NCBI GenBank assembly: GCA_003506435.1
Contig: DOAQ01000025.1
Span: forward strand, 233,359 to 297,358
Origin: Prolixibacteraceae bacterium
GTDB taxonomy: Bacteria; Bacteroidota; Bacteroidia; Bacteroidales; Prolixibacteraceae
Reading direction: 5' to 3'
Length of the DNA stretch: 64,000 nt
The position numbers and the translations under genes are program-made. Of the stretch, positions 19,040-27,375 are shown one piece after another (the first letter of the stretch is position 1; each line of letters opens with the position of its first letter). A model generated the notes under the pieces. It saw nothing but the letters and a program-made list of their open reading frames with translations, made no database searches and had not been told where the DNA came from.

Positions 19040-19070
19040 GTGAGGGTTTCACTTTGAGTGAAGCCCTCAC
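19040..19070 (-). promoter_or_regulatory. Intercistronic stem-loop between thyA and folA
   Basis: GTGAGGGCTTCACT and AGTGAAACCCTCAC (minus strand) form a 14-bp stem with one wobble around a 3-nt loop. No U run follows, so attenuation, processing or mRNA stabilisation are all more likely than full termination. Confidence 0.6.
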
Positions 19071-19082
19071 TATTAAACTATT

Positions 19083-19877
19083 TTATACTGCTACTTTCCC
19101 CGGAATGTGCGGACGCGATTCGTAACCAACCAATTCAAAATCGTTGTATTTGAAATCGAAAATGCTTTTCACTTCCGGGTTAATTTTCATCTGCGGAAGT
19201 TTCATCGGTTCGCGGGTCAACTGCAACTTCACTTGTTCCAGATGGTTCTGGTAAATATGTACATCGCCTCCTGTCCACACAAAATCGCCGGGTTGCAGGC
19301 CGGTTACCTGCGCCATCATCATGGTCAGTAAAGCATACGACGCAATGTTGAAGGGAACGCCTATAAACACATCGCAACTGCGCTGATACAACTGGCACGA
19401 GAGTTTTCCGTCGGCTACATAGAACTGGAACAGAAGATGACAGGGAGGCAGGTTCATTTTACTGAGTTCTCCAACGTTCCAGGCGCTCACCAAATGACGG
19501 CGCGAATCAGGATTATTTTTAATGCTGTTCACCACCTGGGTGATCTGGTCGACATGACCACCATCGGGTGTCGGCCACGACCGCCACTGGTAGCCGTAAA
19601 TATGTCCGAGATTACCGTCAGCATCAGCCCATTCGTTCCAGATGCGTACGCCGTTGTCGGTTAAATATTTTATATTGGTGTCGCCAGCCAAAAACCATAG
19701 CAGTTCGTGGATAATCGACTTCAAATGCAGCTTTTTAGTCGTCATCACCGGAAAACCTTCGCTTAGATTGAAACGCATCTGGTGTCCGAAAACACTGATG
19801 GTTCCGGTGCCTGTGCGATCCTGTTTTTCGGTGCCGTTCGTTAACACATGATCAAGTAAATCGAGATATTGCCTCAT
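19083..19877 (-). CDS. thyA: Thymidylate synthase
   Basis: 264 residues, exactly the short-form ThyA length. Methylates dUMP to dTMP using methylene-tetrahydrofolate. RTGTGTISVFG at 21-31, catalytic Cys146 in LPPCHLLFQFYV, RSCDVFIGVPFNIASYALL dUMP-binding segment, and C-terminal RPHIPGKVAV, where the terminal residues close over the active site. Followed by folA on the same strand. Confidence 0.97.
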   Translation of the reverse strand: MRQYLDLLDHVLTNGTEKQDRTGTGTISVFGHQMRFNLSEGFPVMTTKKLHLKSIIHELLWFLAGDTNIKYLTDNGVRIWNEWADADGNLGHIYGYQWRSWPTPDGGHVDQITQVVNSIKNNPDSRRHLVSAWNVGELSKMNLPPCHLLFQFYVADGKLSCQLYQRSCDVFIGVPFNIASYALLTMMMAQVTGLQPGDFVWTGGDVHIYQNHLEQVKLQLTREPMKLPQMKINPEVKSIFDFKYNDFELVGYESRPHIPGKVAV

Positions 19878-20066
19878 AATCAGTTCCCTTCAGATTTAAA
19901 TAAAATTAGATAACGCTGACCGAAGGTAAAAGTTTTCAGAAGAACCCACAACAGGAAGTTTTCAACGAATGTTGATACAGACAAGCAACATTCCTCTCCC
20001 AAAAAATCGCATGATGATTTGGCCCTTTCGGATCGTCATTTGCGGAAAAAACAAATTGCAGTTTAT

Positions 20067-21299
20067 CTATAAACTTTCGGACGGGAGATGTTTGTGTTTG
20101 AAAGCAAACGGGAATGTGAGTCCCAACACAAGTGCATACGCCGCGAAGCAAAGCCAAATAGTCGGCCAGTCGCGCAAACCGTTTGCTGCTGTAAAGTAAT
20201 CCACCACCAGCCCGCTGCAATATCCGCCCAATGTAGCGCCAAAACCATTCGTCACCAACATAAAAAGACCCTGGGCGCTGGCTCTGAAATTTGATGGTAC
20301 TTCTTTTTCAACAAATAGAGAACCCGAAATATTGAAAAAATCGAATGCCATTCCGTAAATGATCATGGACAAAATTAACAAAGGAAGACCACTCCCGGGG
20401 TCTCCAAAACTGAAAAGCCCGAAACGCAATACCCATGCAAAGATGGCGATTATCATTACTTTTTTAATTCCAAATTTGTTCAGAAAAAAAGGTATGGTAA
20501 GGATGAATAGCGTTTCTGACATCTGTGAAATTGAAAGCAAAACAATCGGGTGTTTTACTCCGAAAGTATCGGGATGGGTCAGGTTGAAACTTTCCAGAAA
20601 CGATCCGCCAAATGCATTGGTAATTTGCAGGGCAGCGCCCAGAAACATGGCGAACAGAAAAAATACGGCCATTTTACTTTGTTTAAACAGCACCAATGCA
20701 TCGAGCCCGAGGGTAGAAAGCAATCCTCTGTTTTTGTTGGAATTTTCCGGTTTACATGGAGGCATCGTGAAGGCATAAATACCTAGCGCAACAGATGATA
20801 CTGAACTGAAGACCAACTGCATGGAACTCGACTTCCATCCGCAAAGATCGACAATCCACATGGCCAGAATAAATCCGATAGTTCCCCAAACACGGATGGG
20901 AGGGAAGTCTTTCACTACATTGTACCCCTTTTGTTCCAGAACGATATACGAAACGGTGCTGTTCAGTGCAATGGTCGGCATGTAAAACATTGAATTGAGC
21001 AACATCACATAAAAAAACGTATTGGCGTCCTTTACTGTCGATGCCCACAGCAACATGACTGCTCCAAGCAAATGGCAGATCCCCAGTAACCGTTCTGCAT
21101 TGATCCACTTATCGGCGATGATACCCATCACGGCAGGCATAAACATGGATGCAATGCCCAGAGTTGAAAAAACAGCGCCGATCTCAACGCCACTAAAATG
21201 CAGTGTTCCACCCAGGTAACCACCAATAGAAATCAACCATGCTCCCCATATAAAAAATTGCAGGAAGTTCATCGTAATAAGACGGTACTTAATTCCCAT
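20067..21299 (-). CDS. NupG/XapB-type nucleoside:H+ symporter (MFS)
   Basis: 410 residues with about 12 hydrophobic segments. MNFLQFFIWGAWLISIGGYL at the start, IADKWINAERLLGICHLLGAV after the second segment, and the loop DFPPIRVWGTIGFILAMW are characteristic of the nucleoside:H+ symporter family. Imports nucleosides, which fits the neighbourhood of thyA and ung but is not proof of pathway linkage. Separate from thyA by 189 bp containing nothing recognisable. Confidence 0.85.
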   Translation of the reverse strand: MGIKYRLITMNFLQFFIWGAWLISIGGYLGGTLHFSGVEIGAVFSTLGIASMFMPAVMGIIADKWINAERLLGICHLLGAVMLLWASTVKDANTFFYVMLLNSMFYMPTIALNSTVSYIVLEQKGYNVVKDFPPIRVWGTIGFILAMWIVDLCGWKSSSMQLVFSSVSSVALGIYAFTMPPCKPENSNKNRGLLSTLGLDALVLFKQSKMAVFFLFAMFLGAALQITNAFGGSFLESFNLTHPDTFGVKHPIVLLSISQMSETLFILTIPFFLNKFGIKKVMIIAIFAWVLRFGLFSFGDPGSGLPLLILSMIIYGMAFDFFNISGSLFVEKEVPSNFRASAQGLFMLVTNGFGATLGGYCSGLVVDYFTAANGLRDWPTIWLCFAAYALVLGLTFPFAFKHKHLPSESL

Positions 21300-21348
21300 A
21301 ACCCAATGTTTTATTCGTCTTGATAAATGTATGGCACAACGACAGTAA

Positions 21349-21933
21349 CTATTTTTTACGTCTGGTTATTTCGTCGCGGATGGTCGATGCCCTTTCGTAA
21401 TCCTCGTTTGTGATTGCCTCTTTTAGTAATTCATTTAATTCGGCAATCGTATAGTTTTTGTATTCTGTTTCTCGTGGGGGTCTTTTATGTTCCTTTTCTT
21501 TTCCGATACCGAAACCCTGTTCGTCTTCAAGTACAATACCCGCTTTTTGCAGAATTTCTTCGGAAGTATAAATCGGGCATTTAAAACGAAGGGCCAACGC
21601 AACGGCATCGGAAGTACGCGAATCAATACGAACGTGTTTTTCGCCGCTTGTACAAATCAATTCCGAATAAAAAATACCTTCTTCCAGTTTGTAAATAATT
21701 ACTTCTTCAATCTTTATTTCAAAAACAGAAGCCAGGTTTTTAAATAAATCATGAGTAAGCGGACGCGGTGGTTTTAGTCCTTCCAGTTGAATTGCAATCG
21801 CCTGGGCTTCAACCGGGCCGATGATGATGGGAATACGCCGGTCGCCATTTTCTTCTGTTAATACCAACGCATAAGCGCCCGATTGGGTCTGGCTGACGGA
21901 TAATCCTAAAATATTAAGTCTTACTTTCTGCAT
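21349..21933 (-). CDS. Bifunctional nuclease (BFN/DUF151) domain protein with C-terminal UVR motif
   Basis: 194 residues from the ATG at 21933. The BFN domain (about 1-130) shows GPVEAQAIAIQLEGLKPPRPLTHDLF and the RIDSRTSDAVALALRFKCPIYTSEEIL segment typical of DUF151 proteins. The C-terminus LNELLKEAITNEDYERASTIRDEI is a UvrB/C-type interaction helix (UVR). The family is linked to nuclease activity or stress responses; a precise role is unknown. The in-frame ATG at 21966 adds 11 residues and cannot be excluded. Confidence 0.85.
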   Translation of the reverse strand: MQKVRLNILGLSVSQTQSGAYALVLTEENGDRRIPIIIGPVEAQAIAIQLEGLKPPRPLTHDLFKNLASVFEIKIEEVIIYKLEEGIFYSELICTSGEKHVRIDSRTSDAVALALRFKCPIYTSEEILQKAGIVLEDEQGFGIGKEKEHKRPPRETEYKNYTIAELNELLKEAITNEDYERASTIRDEITRRKK

Positions 21934-22098
21934 TCCGTGTCTTTCGGCAAAGGTCGTGAACAACAAATATAATAATAGTTTTTTTTTCGGAAGGTAATTT
22001 GGCTGTTCTGTTCAAAACAATTTATAAAACTGGTTTTATTTCTTTGTAATTCAGATATTTTTCAGGACAAGAAAGGAAATCGCATTTTTTGCCACGAT

Positions 22099-22164
22099 GT
22101 GTGAATCATGTAAATTATACGGAAAACTGTGTAACACTTTTCTCTTTTGTTGCAGCCACCTTTG
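22099..22164 (+). promoter_or_regulatory. 66-bp repeat-promoter module, copy 1 (drives mlaE1-F1-D1)
   Basis: GTGTGAAT at 22099, GTAAA at 22110, GTAAC at 22131, and a -7-like CACCTTTG ending at 22164. The predicted RNA start near 22171 rules out the in-frame start at 22147 and leaves the ATG at 22198. Confidence 0.85.
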
Positions 22165-22197
22165 CTATGTTTCGCGGTTGCAATAAATTCAGGATTA

Positions 22198-22986
22198 ATG
22201 AATCGTCATTCTGCTAAAAAATATATCTTCTCAGGAAGGCTTGACAGGTACTTTCTGGGTGTACACAGCGCCTGGAAATTTACCGGTCTTTTTTTTAAGG
22301 AAGTAGTGAAAAGGCCATTTCACCTGCGCGAGGTAATTCATCAGTGTTTCGAGGTGGGGTTAAAATCGCTGCCGCTGATTACGCTTACCGGGTTTATTGT
22401 GGGTATTGTTTTTACCAAACAATCGCGTCCGCCGCTGGAAGACTTTGGAGCGTCATCGTGGCTCCCTTCCTTAATCGGGATTGCCATTATAAAAGCTTTG
22501 GGCCCGTTGGTTACGGCGCTTATCTGTGCCGGCAAAGTGGGATCGGGCATTGGCGCCGAACTGGGTTCCATGAAAGTGACCGAGCAGATTGACGCCATGG
22601 AGGTATCGGCAATCAATCCGTTTAAATATTTAGTTGTTACCCGCGTGCTGGCCACAACCATAACCATCCCGATACTGGCATTGTATTGCAGTTTTGTCGG
22701 CTTGTATGGTTCGTATTTAAATGTTCACGCAGAAGAAACCAGCAGCCTGATCAGCTTTTACCAGAGCGCGTTTAATACCATCAGCTTTTTGGATATAATT
22801 ACCTCGGTGACCAAAACAATTGTTTACGGATTTACGATTGGCATCGTTGGGACGTACAAGGGATATTATGCCACACAAGGAACCCGGGGCGTTGGCAAAG
22901 CGGCCAACCAGGCAGTAGTGCTTGCCATGTTCCTGATATTTATAGAGGAAGTAATTATTGTCCAGATTGCCAATTGGATGAGATAA
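22198..22986 (+). CDS. MlaE-type MCE ABC transporter permease (first copy)
   Basis: 262 residues, start set by the promoter module upstream. Inner-membrane permease of a MlaFED-like phospholipid transporter. Five hydrophobic segments; LPLITLTGFIVGIVFT, the loop ALICAGKVGSGIGAELGSMKVTEQIDAMEV (strongly conserved in MlaE) and VTRVLATTITIPIL. First gene of mlaE1-mlaF1-mlaD1, 10 bp before mlaF1. Direction of lipid flow cannot be read from sequence. A second, related E-F-D set follows. Confidence 0.92.
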   Translation: MNRHSAKKYIFSGRLDRYFLGVHSAWKFTGLFFKEVVKRPFHLREVIHQCFEVGLKSLPLITLTGFIVGIVFTKQSRPPLEDFGASSWLPSLIGIAIIKALGPLVTALICAGKVGSGIGAELGSMKVTEQIDAMEVSAINPFKYLVVTRVLATTITIPILALYCSFVGLYGSYLNVHAEETSSLISFYQSAFNTISFLDIITSVTKTIVYGFTIGIVGTYKGYYATQGTRGVGKAANQAVVLAMFLIFIEEVIIVQIANWMR

Positions 22987-22995
22987 CCGCAAACC

Positions 22996-23772
22996 ATGGA
23001 AAACGTGAAACAACATATCATCAATAAAGAGAAACCGGTTATTTCCATTACCGGATTGTATAAGTCGTTTGACGAGTTGCCGGTTTTGAACGGAATTGAC
23101 TTTCAACTTTTTGAAGGCGAAAATGTAGCCATACTCGGAAAATCAGGTTCAGGAAAATCGGTTTTGATTAAAATTATTGTGGGCTTGCTGAAACCCGACA
23201 AAGGCGAAGTGCTGGTGCTGGGAAAACAGGTCAGTCAGTTAATCGGGAAAGAACTTGATGCACTGCGTTTACGAATCGGGTTTTCGTTTCAGAACAGCGC
23301 TTTGTACGACAGCATGAACGTTTACCAGAACCTTGCCTTTCCGTTGACCATGAATTTGAAAAACCTGACCAAAAAGGAAATCGACGCTGCGGTTGACGAA
23401 GTTCTGGATGCAGTGGGTTTAACAAACAAAATCGAACAAATGCCTTCTGATCTTTCAGGCGGGCAACGCAAACGGATTGGCATTGCGCGCACGCTGATTC
23501 TTAAACCTGAAATCATGTTGTATGACGAACCTACTTCGGGGCTCGATCCGGTTACAAGCGCCGAAATTATTGAACTCATCAATGAAGTTCAGCAGAAATA
23601 CAACACCAGCTCGGTGATTATAACACACGACCTGACCTGTGCAAAAAATACCGCCAACCGGATCGCCATGCTGATTGATGGGAAATTCTTAAAAGTCGGC
23701 AATTTCAACGAGGTTTTTGAAACCGATAACGAGCAGGTAAAAGGCTTCTTTAATTACAATTTTATACAATAA
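22996..23772 (+). CDS. MlaF-type MCE ABC transporter ATPase (first copy)
   Basis: 258 residues. ATPase partner of the MlaE permease. Walker A LGKSGSGKS at 47-55, Q-loop FSFQNSALYDSMNV (the NSALYDSMxV string is a MlaF hallmark), signature LSGGQRKRIGIAR, Walker B MLYDEPTSGLDPVTS and the switch histidine in IITHDLTCAKNTANRI. Six bp before mlaD1. Confidence 0.93.
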   Translation: MENVKQHIINKEKPVISITGLYKSFDELPVLNGIDFQLFEGENVAILGKSGSGKSVLIKIIVGLLKPDKGEVLVLGKQVSQLIGKELDALRLRIGFSFQNSALYDSMNVYQNLAFPLTMNLKNLTKKEIDAAVDEVLDAVGLTNKIEQMPSDLSGGQRKRIGIARTLILKPEIMLYDEPTSGLDPVTSAEIIELINEVQQKYNTSSVIITHDLTCAKNTANRIAMLIDGKFLKVGNFNEVFETDNEQVKGFFNYNFIQ

Positions 23773-23777
23773 AAACG

Positions 23778-24755
23778 ATGAATGAATCACCAAATAAACG
23801 TGCAGTAATCGTCGGCCTTTTTGTTTTTCTGGGGCTGGTATTTCTTCTGGCCGCAATTCTTATTGTAGGCAACCTGCGTGAAACCTTCAACCGAAAAATG
23901 GAATTGGTTTCACTTTTCGATGATGTAAGCGGTTTGCAGCCGGGTAATAATGTCTGGTTTTCGGGAGTTAAAGTAGGCACTGTAAGCGAAATGGATTTTT
24001 TTGGAAAATCGCAGGTGAAAGTACATTTGAATGTTGCCACAAAAGCACAACAATATATCCGGAAGGATGCCAAGGTAAAAATAAGCAACGACGGGCTGAT
24101 TGGAAACCGGATACTGGTTATTTACGACGGCACCGAAGAATTTGCTGAAGTGCAGGATGGAGATACTCTGGAAGTAGAGAAAACCTTTTCTTCGGAGGAC
24201 GTGATCAATATGCTTCAGGAAAATAATAAAAACCTTTTGGCCATCACCGGCGATTTTAAGGTCATCAGCAAAAAGCTGGCTAACGGAGAAGGAACGGTCG
24301 GAAAATTACTGAACGACACGTCGGTATATGCAAACATCAATGCAGCAACGGCTTCACTTCAGCTTGCATCGGCAAAAGCGCAGCAATTGGTCAGCTCACT
24401 CGCAACTTTTAGTTCAGGCTTGAATAAAAAAGGCACGCTGGTCAACGAGCTGACAACCGATACGGTCGTTTTTAAATCGGTGAAAGCGTCGGTTTTGCAA
24501 TTACAGCAAATTGCCGACACGGCATCGGTACTGGTCGAAAACCTCAAAGCGGCAGGCAGCAATCCGAATACTTCGATTGGCGTATTGCTGCACGATGAAG
24601 AAGCCGGTGCATATTTAAAAACATCGCTTAAAAATCTGGAAAGCAGTTCGAAAAAACTGGATGAAGACCTGGAAGCTGTACAGCACAATTTCTTACTTCG
24701 GGGTTATTTCAAAAAGAAAGCAAAAGCCGCTGAAAGCGATTCCCCGGATAAATAG
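23778..24755 (+). CDS. MlaD-type MCE domain protein (first copy)
   Basis: 325 residues. N-terminal membrane helix (about 9-30), a single MCE domain (about 38-120, with LVSLFDDVSGLQPGNNVWFSGVKVGTV), then a long helical part (GEGTVGKLLNDTSVY onward) of about 190 residues that could form a tube or needle as in longer MCE assemblies. Ends HNFLLRGYFKKK, a tail shared with the second copy. Periplasmic lipid-carrying subunit by family knowledge. Last gene of the first module; a new promoter module follows. Confidence 0.9.
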   Translation: MNESPNKRAVIVGLFVFLGLVFLLAAILIVGNLRETFNRKMELVSLFDDVSGLQPGNNVWFSGVKVGTVSEMDFFGKSQVKVHLNVATKAQQYIRKDAKVKISNDGLIGNRILVIYDGTEEFAEVQDGDTLEVEKTFSSEDVINMLQENNKNLLAITGDFKVISKKLANGEGTVGKLLNDTSVYANINAATASLQLASAKAQQLVSSLATFSSGLNKKGTLVNELTTDTVVFKSVKASVLQLQQIADTASVLVENLKAAGSNPNTSIGVLLHDEEAGAYLKTSLKNLESSSKKLDEDLEAVQHNFLLRGYFKKKAKAAESDSPDK

Positions 24756-24795
24756 GAACCCGGCACAATTCCGCCATTCAGTCATTTTCCCGGAT

Positions 24796-24861
24796 GTGTG
24801 AATCATGTAACTTGTTTAAAAAGTTATGTAACACATTTCGAGGGAATTGCTTTTAGATTTG
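24796..24861 (+). promoter_or_regulatory. 66-bp repeat-promoter module, copy 2 (drives mlaE2-F2-D2)
   Basis: GTGTGAAT at 24796, GTAAC at 24807, GTAAC at 24828, -7 TAGATTTG ending at 24861. About 67 bp of leader precede the mlaE2 ATG at 24935. Confidence 0.88.
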
Positions 24862-24934
24862 CAGAAAAGGCGAAGAACTGCGGTTCTCTCCGGAAAGCAA
24901 TGGGAATGAAAAATACCACTAATAAAGAATTGAA

Positions 24935-25783
24935 ATGGGAAAATTTAGTCCTGTCATCAAAGTAATCCCGAAACTTCGTGATGCAACAGCGCATTCGATG
25001 ACGAAACTCAGCGAAAAAACACTGGAAAAAACGGATACGGCGAGTCGCTTTTTAACCGATGTGGCCGATGTCTCCCTGTTTATGACACACCTTACCAAGG
25101 AGATGTTTTCGCGTCACTTTGAGTTTAAGGAATTTTTGCGCCAGTGCTTTCAAATCGGATACAAATCATTACCACTTATTTCAATCACCGGGGCCATTAT
25201 CGGGTTGGTACTTACGATACAGTCGCGCCCGGTACTGGTCGATTTTGGGGCCGTATCAATGCTTCCCGGAATGGTTGCCGTTTCATTGATCCGGGAAATG
25301 GGGCCGGTTATCACAGCTTTAATTTGCGCCGGAAAAATTGGCTCCGGAATGGGAGCAGAATTAGGTTCGATGAAAGTAACAGAACAAATTGAATCGATGG
25401 AAGTTTCGTCAACCAATCCGATGCGGTTTTTAGTTGTCACCCGGGTGCTGGCAGCAACGCTGATGATTCCCCTGCTGATTTTATATGCCGATTTACTGGG
25501 CATACTGGGAAGCTGGGCAGGCGCAAACATCAAAGGCGATGTAACGTTTACCCTGTTTTTTTCGCAGGCTTTTGGCGTTATTGATTTTCTTGATTTTTTA
25601 CCGGCTGTTATTAAATCGTTCTTCTTCGGAGCCATTATCGGATTGGTGGGTTGCTATAAAGGATACAATGCCGGGCGTGGGACCGAAAGTGTGGGTATTG
25701 CAGCCAATTCGGCTGTGGTGCTGGCTTCGCTCCTCGTAATAATTACTGATATGATTGCCGTACAAATTACTGATATGCTATGA
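24935..25783 (+). CDS. MlaE-type MCE ABC transporter permease (second copy)
   Basis: 282 residues, longer N-terminus than the first copy (about 60 soluble residues before the first membrane segment). LPLISITGAIIGLVLTIQSRP, ALICAGKIGSGMGAELGSMKVTEQIESMEV and VTRVLAATLMIPLL closely parallel copy 1. The paralogues differ mainly at the ends, suggesting an old duplication. Overlaps mlaF2 by 4 bp (ATGA). Confidence 0.92.
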   Translation: MGKFSPVIKVIPKLRDATAHSMTKLSEKTLEKTDTASRFLTDVADVSLFMTHLTKEMFSRHFEFKEFLRQCFQIGYKSLPLISITGAIIGLVLTIQSRPVLVDFGAVSMLPGMVAVSLIREMGPVITALICAGKIGSGMGAELGSMKVTEQIESMEVSSTNPMRFLVVTRVLAATLMIPLLILYADLLGILGSWAGANIKGDVTFTLFFSQAFGVIDFLDFLPAVIKSFFFGAIIGLVGCYKGYNAGRGTESVGIAANSAVVLASLLVIITDMIAVQITDML

Positions 25784-26562
25784 GCACAGTCCATCCAGAT
25801 ATAAGAAAGAATGCTTCGCCCGAAGCGACAAGCAAGGAGCCGGTTATTGAAATCAGTAACCTGAAGAAATCATTTGGCACCCAGCCTGTGCTGACCGATA
25901 TTTCGCTAAAACTTTTTAATGGTGAAAACCTGGTGGTGCTGGGCAAATCAGGCTCCGGAAAATCGGTACTGATCAAATGTATTGTTCGCTTATTAAATCC
26001 TGACGGAGGAATGATTCATGTGCTTGGCGAAGATGTGAGCCAATTAGGAAGCGATGGTTTGGGCAAATTGAGACAGAAAATTGGTTTCCTTTTTCAGAGC
26101 GGCGCATTATACGATTCAATGACAGTGAAGGAAAACATGGAATTTCCTTTGCGAAGAATAAAAAAAGGCCTCAGCGAAAAAGAAATTTCAGAAAAAGTGA
26201 TTGAAGTACTGGAAAATGTTGGTTTGGCCGACTCATTGAATAAAATGCCGTCGCAACTTTCGGGAGGGATGCGAAAGCGGATCAGCCTGGCCCGCACCAT
26301 TATTGTTGACCCGATGATCATGCTGTACGACGAACCCACAACAGGGCTCGACCCGGTAACATCGGACGAAATAAGCAGCCTCATCAACGATATTCAGAAA
26401 AAATATAAAACCTCGTCTATCATCATTACGCACGATATTGAATGTGCCCGAAATACCGCGAACCGGATTATCATGTTACAAGACGGGGAAGTTTACCAGG
26501 AAGGGAAACCGGACGAGTTTGAAAAGTCGTCGGACCCGCGAATCAAATCATTCTTTAAATAA
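25780..26562 (+). CDS. MlaF-type MCE ABC transporter ATPase (second copy)
   Basis: 260 residues. Walker A LGKSGSGKS near 54-62, Q-loop FLFQSGALYDSMTV, signature LSGGMRKRISLAR, Walker B MLYDEPTTGLDPVTS and IITHDIECARNTANRI. The SGALYDSMTV form is the commoner MlaF version. An extra 20-residue N-terminal extension compared with copy 1. Overlaps mlaE2 by 4 bp and precedes mlaD2 by 18 bp. Confidence 0.93.
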   Translation: MSTVHPDIRKNASPEATSKEPVIEISNLKKSFGTQPVLTDISLKLFNGENLVVLGKSGSGKSVLIKCIVRLLNPDGGMIHVLGEDVSQLGSDGLGKLRQKIGFLFQSGALYDSMTVKENMEFPLRRIKKGLSEKEISEKVIEVLENVGLADSLNKMPSQLSGGMRKRISLARTIIVDPMIMLYDEPTTGLDPVTSDEISSLINDIQKKYKTSSIIITHDIECARNTANRIIMLQDGEVYQEGKPDEFEKSSDPRIKSFFK

Positions 26563-26580
26563 ATCACAATACATACGATT

Positions 26581-27303
26581 ATGGATACACATACACCGAA
26601 ATTTAAAATACGCCTGGGACTTTTTGTCGCAGGGGGCCTGGCCCTTTTTGTATTGGCCATTTTCATTATCGGAAAACAAAAAAACCTCTTTAACCCGGTT
26701 TTTAATCTTACTACAACTTTTTACAATGTGAGCGGCCTGCAAGTTGGAAATAACATCCGCTTCTCCGGGATCAATGTGGGTACAGTTGACAACATCAGCA
26801 TCATCAACGATTCAACGGTACGGGTAGATATGCTGGTCAGGCAGGAGGTGAAACAGTTTATAAAATCGGACTGCATCATTGCAATTGGCTCGGAAGGGTT
26901 GATTGGCGACCGTCTGTTGATTATTACCCAGGGAAGTACTGATTCTCCTTTGGCAAAAAACAATCAGCAGCTTAAATCGGTTGAACCGGTTGAAACAGAT
27001 GCCATCATGATAAGCCTGAAGATCACGGCAGAGAATGCTGAAATAATTACCCAGCAACTTGCTGAGATCATGTTGAAAATAAACAGTGGAGAAGGAACGC
27101 TTGGCCGGTTGATCCAGGATACAACCATTGCCCGAAATTTGGATCAGACGATCATAAATCTTAAAAAAAGCAGCAAAGGATTGAATGAAAACATGGAAGC
27201 AGCCAAGCATAATTTTCTTTTGAAAGGATATTTCAATAAAAAGGAAAGAGAAGCAGAAAAAAAGAAAAAGGACGCTGAAGAAAAAGCAGAGGATAAAAAA
27301 TAA
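26581..27303 (+). CDS. MlaD-type MCE domain protein (second copy, short)
   Basis: 240 residues. Membrane helix (about 10-28), MCE domain (about 38-115, NVSGLQVGNNIRFSGINVGTV), a shorter helical stretch and the tail HNFLLKGYFNKKE, ending in a Lys/Glu-rich, likely disordered sequence. About 85 residues shorter than copy 1 in the helical part, so the two modules probably make assemblies of different reach. Followed after 72 bp by the Omp85-like barrel gene, which may be a functional partner. Confidence 0.9.
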   Translation: MDTHTPKFKIRLGLFVAGGLALFVLAIFIIGKQKNLFNPVFNLTTTFYNVSGLQVGNNIRFSGINVGTVDNISIINDSTVRVDMLVRQEVKQFIKSDCIIAIGSEGLIGDRLLIITQGSTDSPLAKNNQQLKSVEPVETDAIMISLKITAENAEIITQQLAEIMLKINSGEGTLGRLIQDTTIARNLDQTIINLKKSSKGLNENMEAAKHNFLLKGYFNKKEREAEKKKKDAEEKAEDKK

Positions 27304-27375
27304 ACAAACAATGCAAAACGACTATTTTCCGGAATAAGACAGCTTCTTAAGAATATTCAGAAATGAAAGATATAA

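Noticed and set aside
19878..20066. Small gene between thyA and the nucleoside transporter
   Set aside because: Open frames here are extensions of, or antisense to, the transporter gene and have no start context or recognisable motif.
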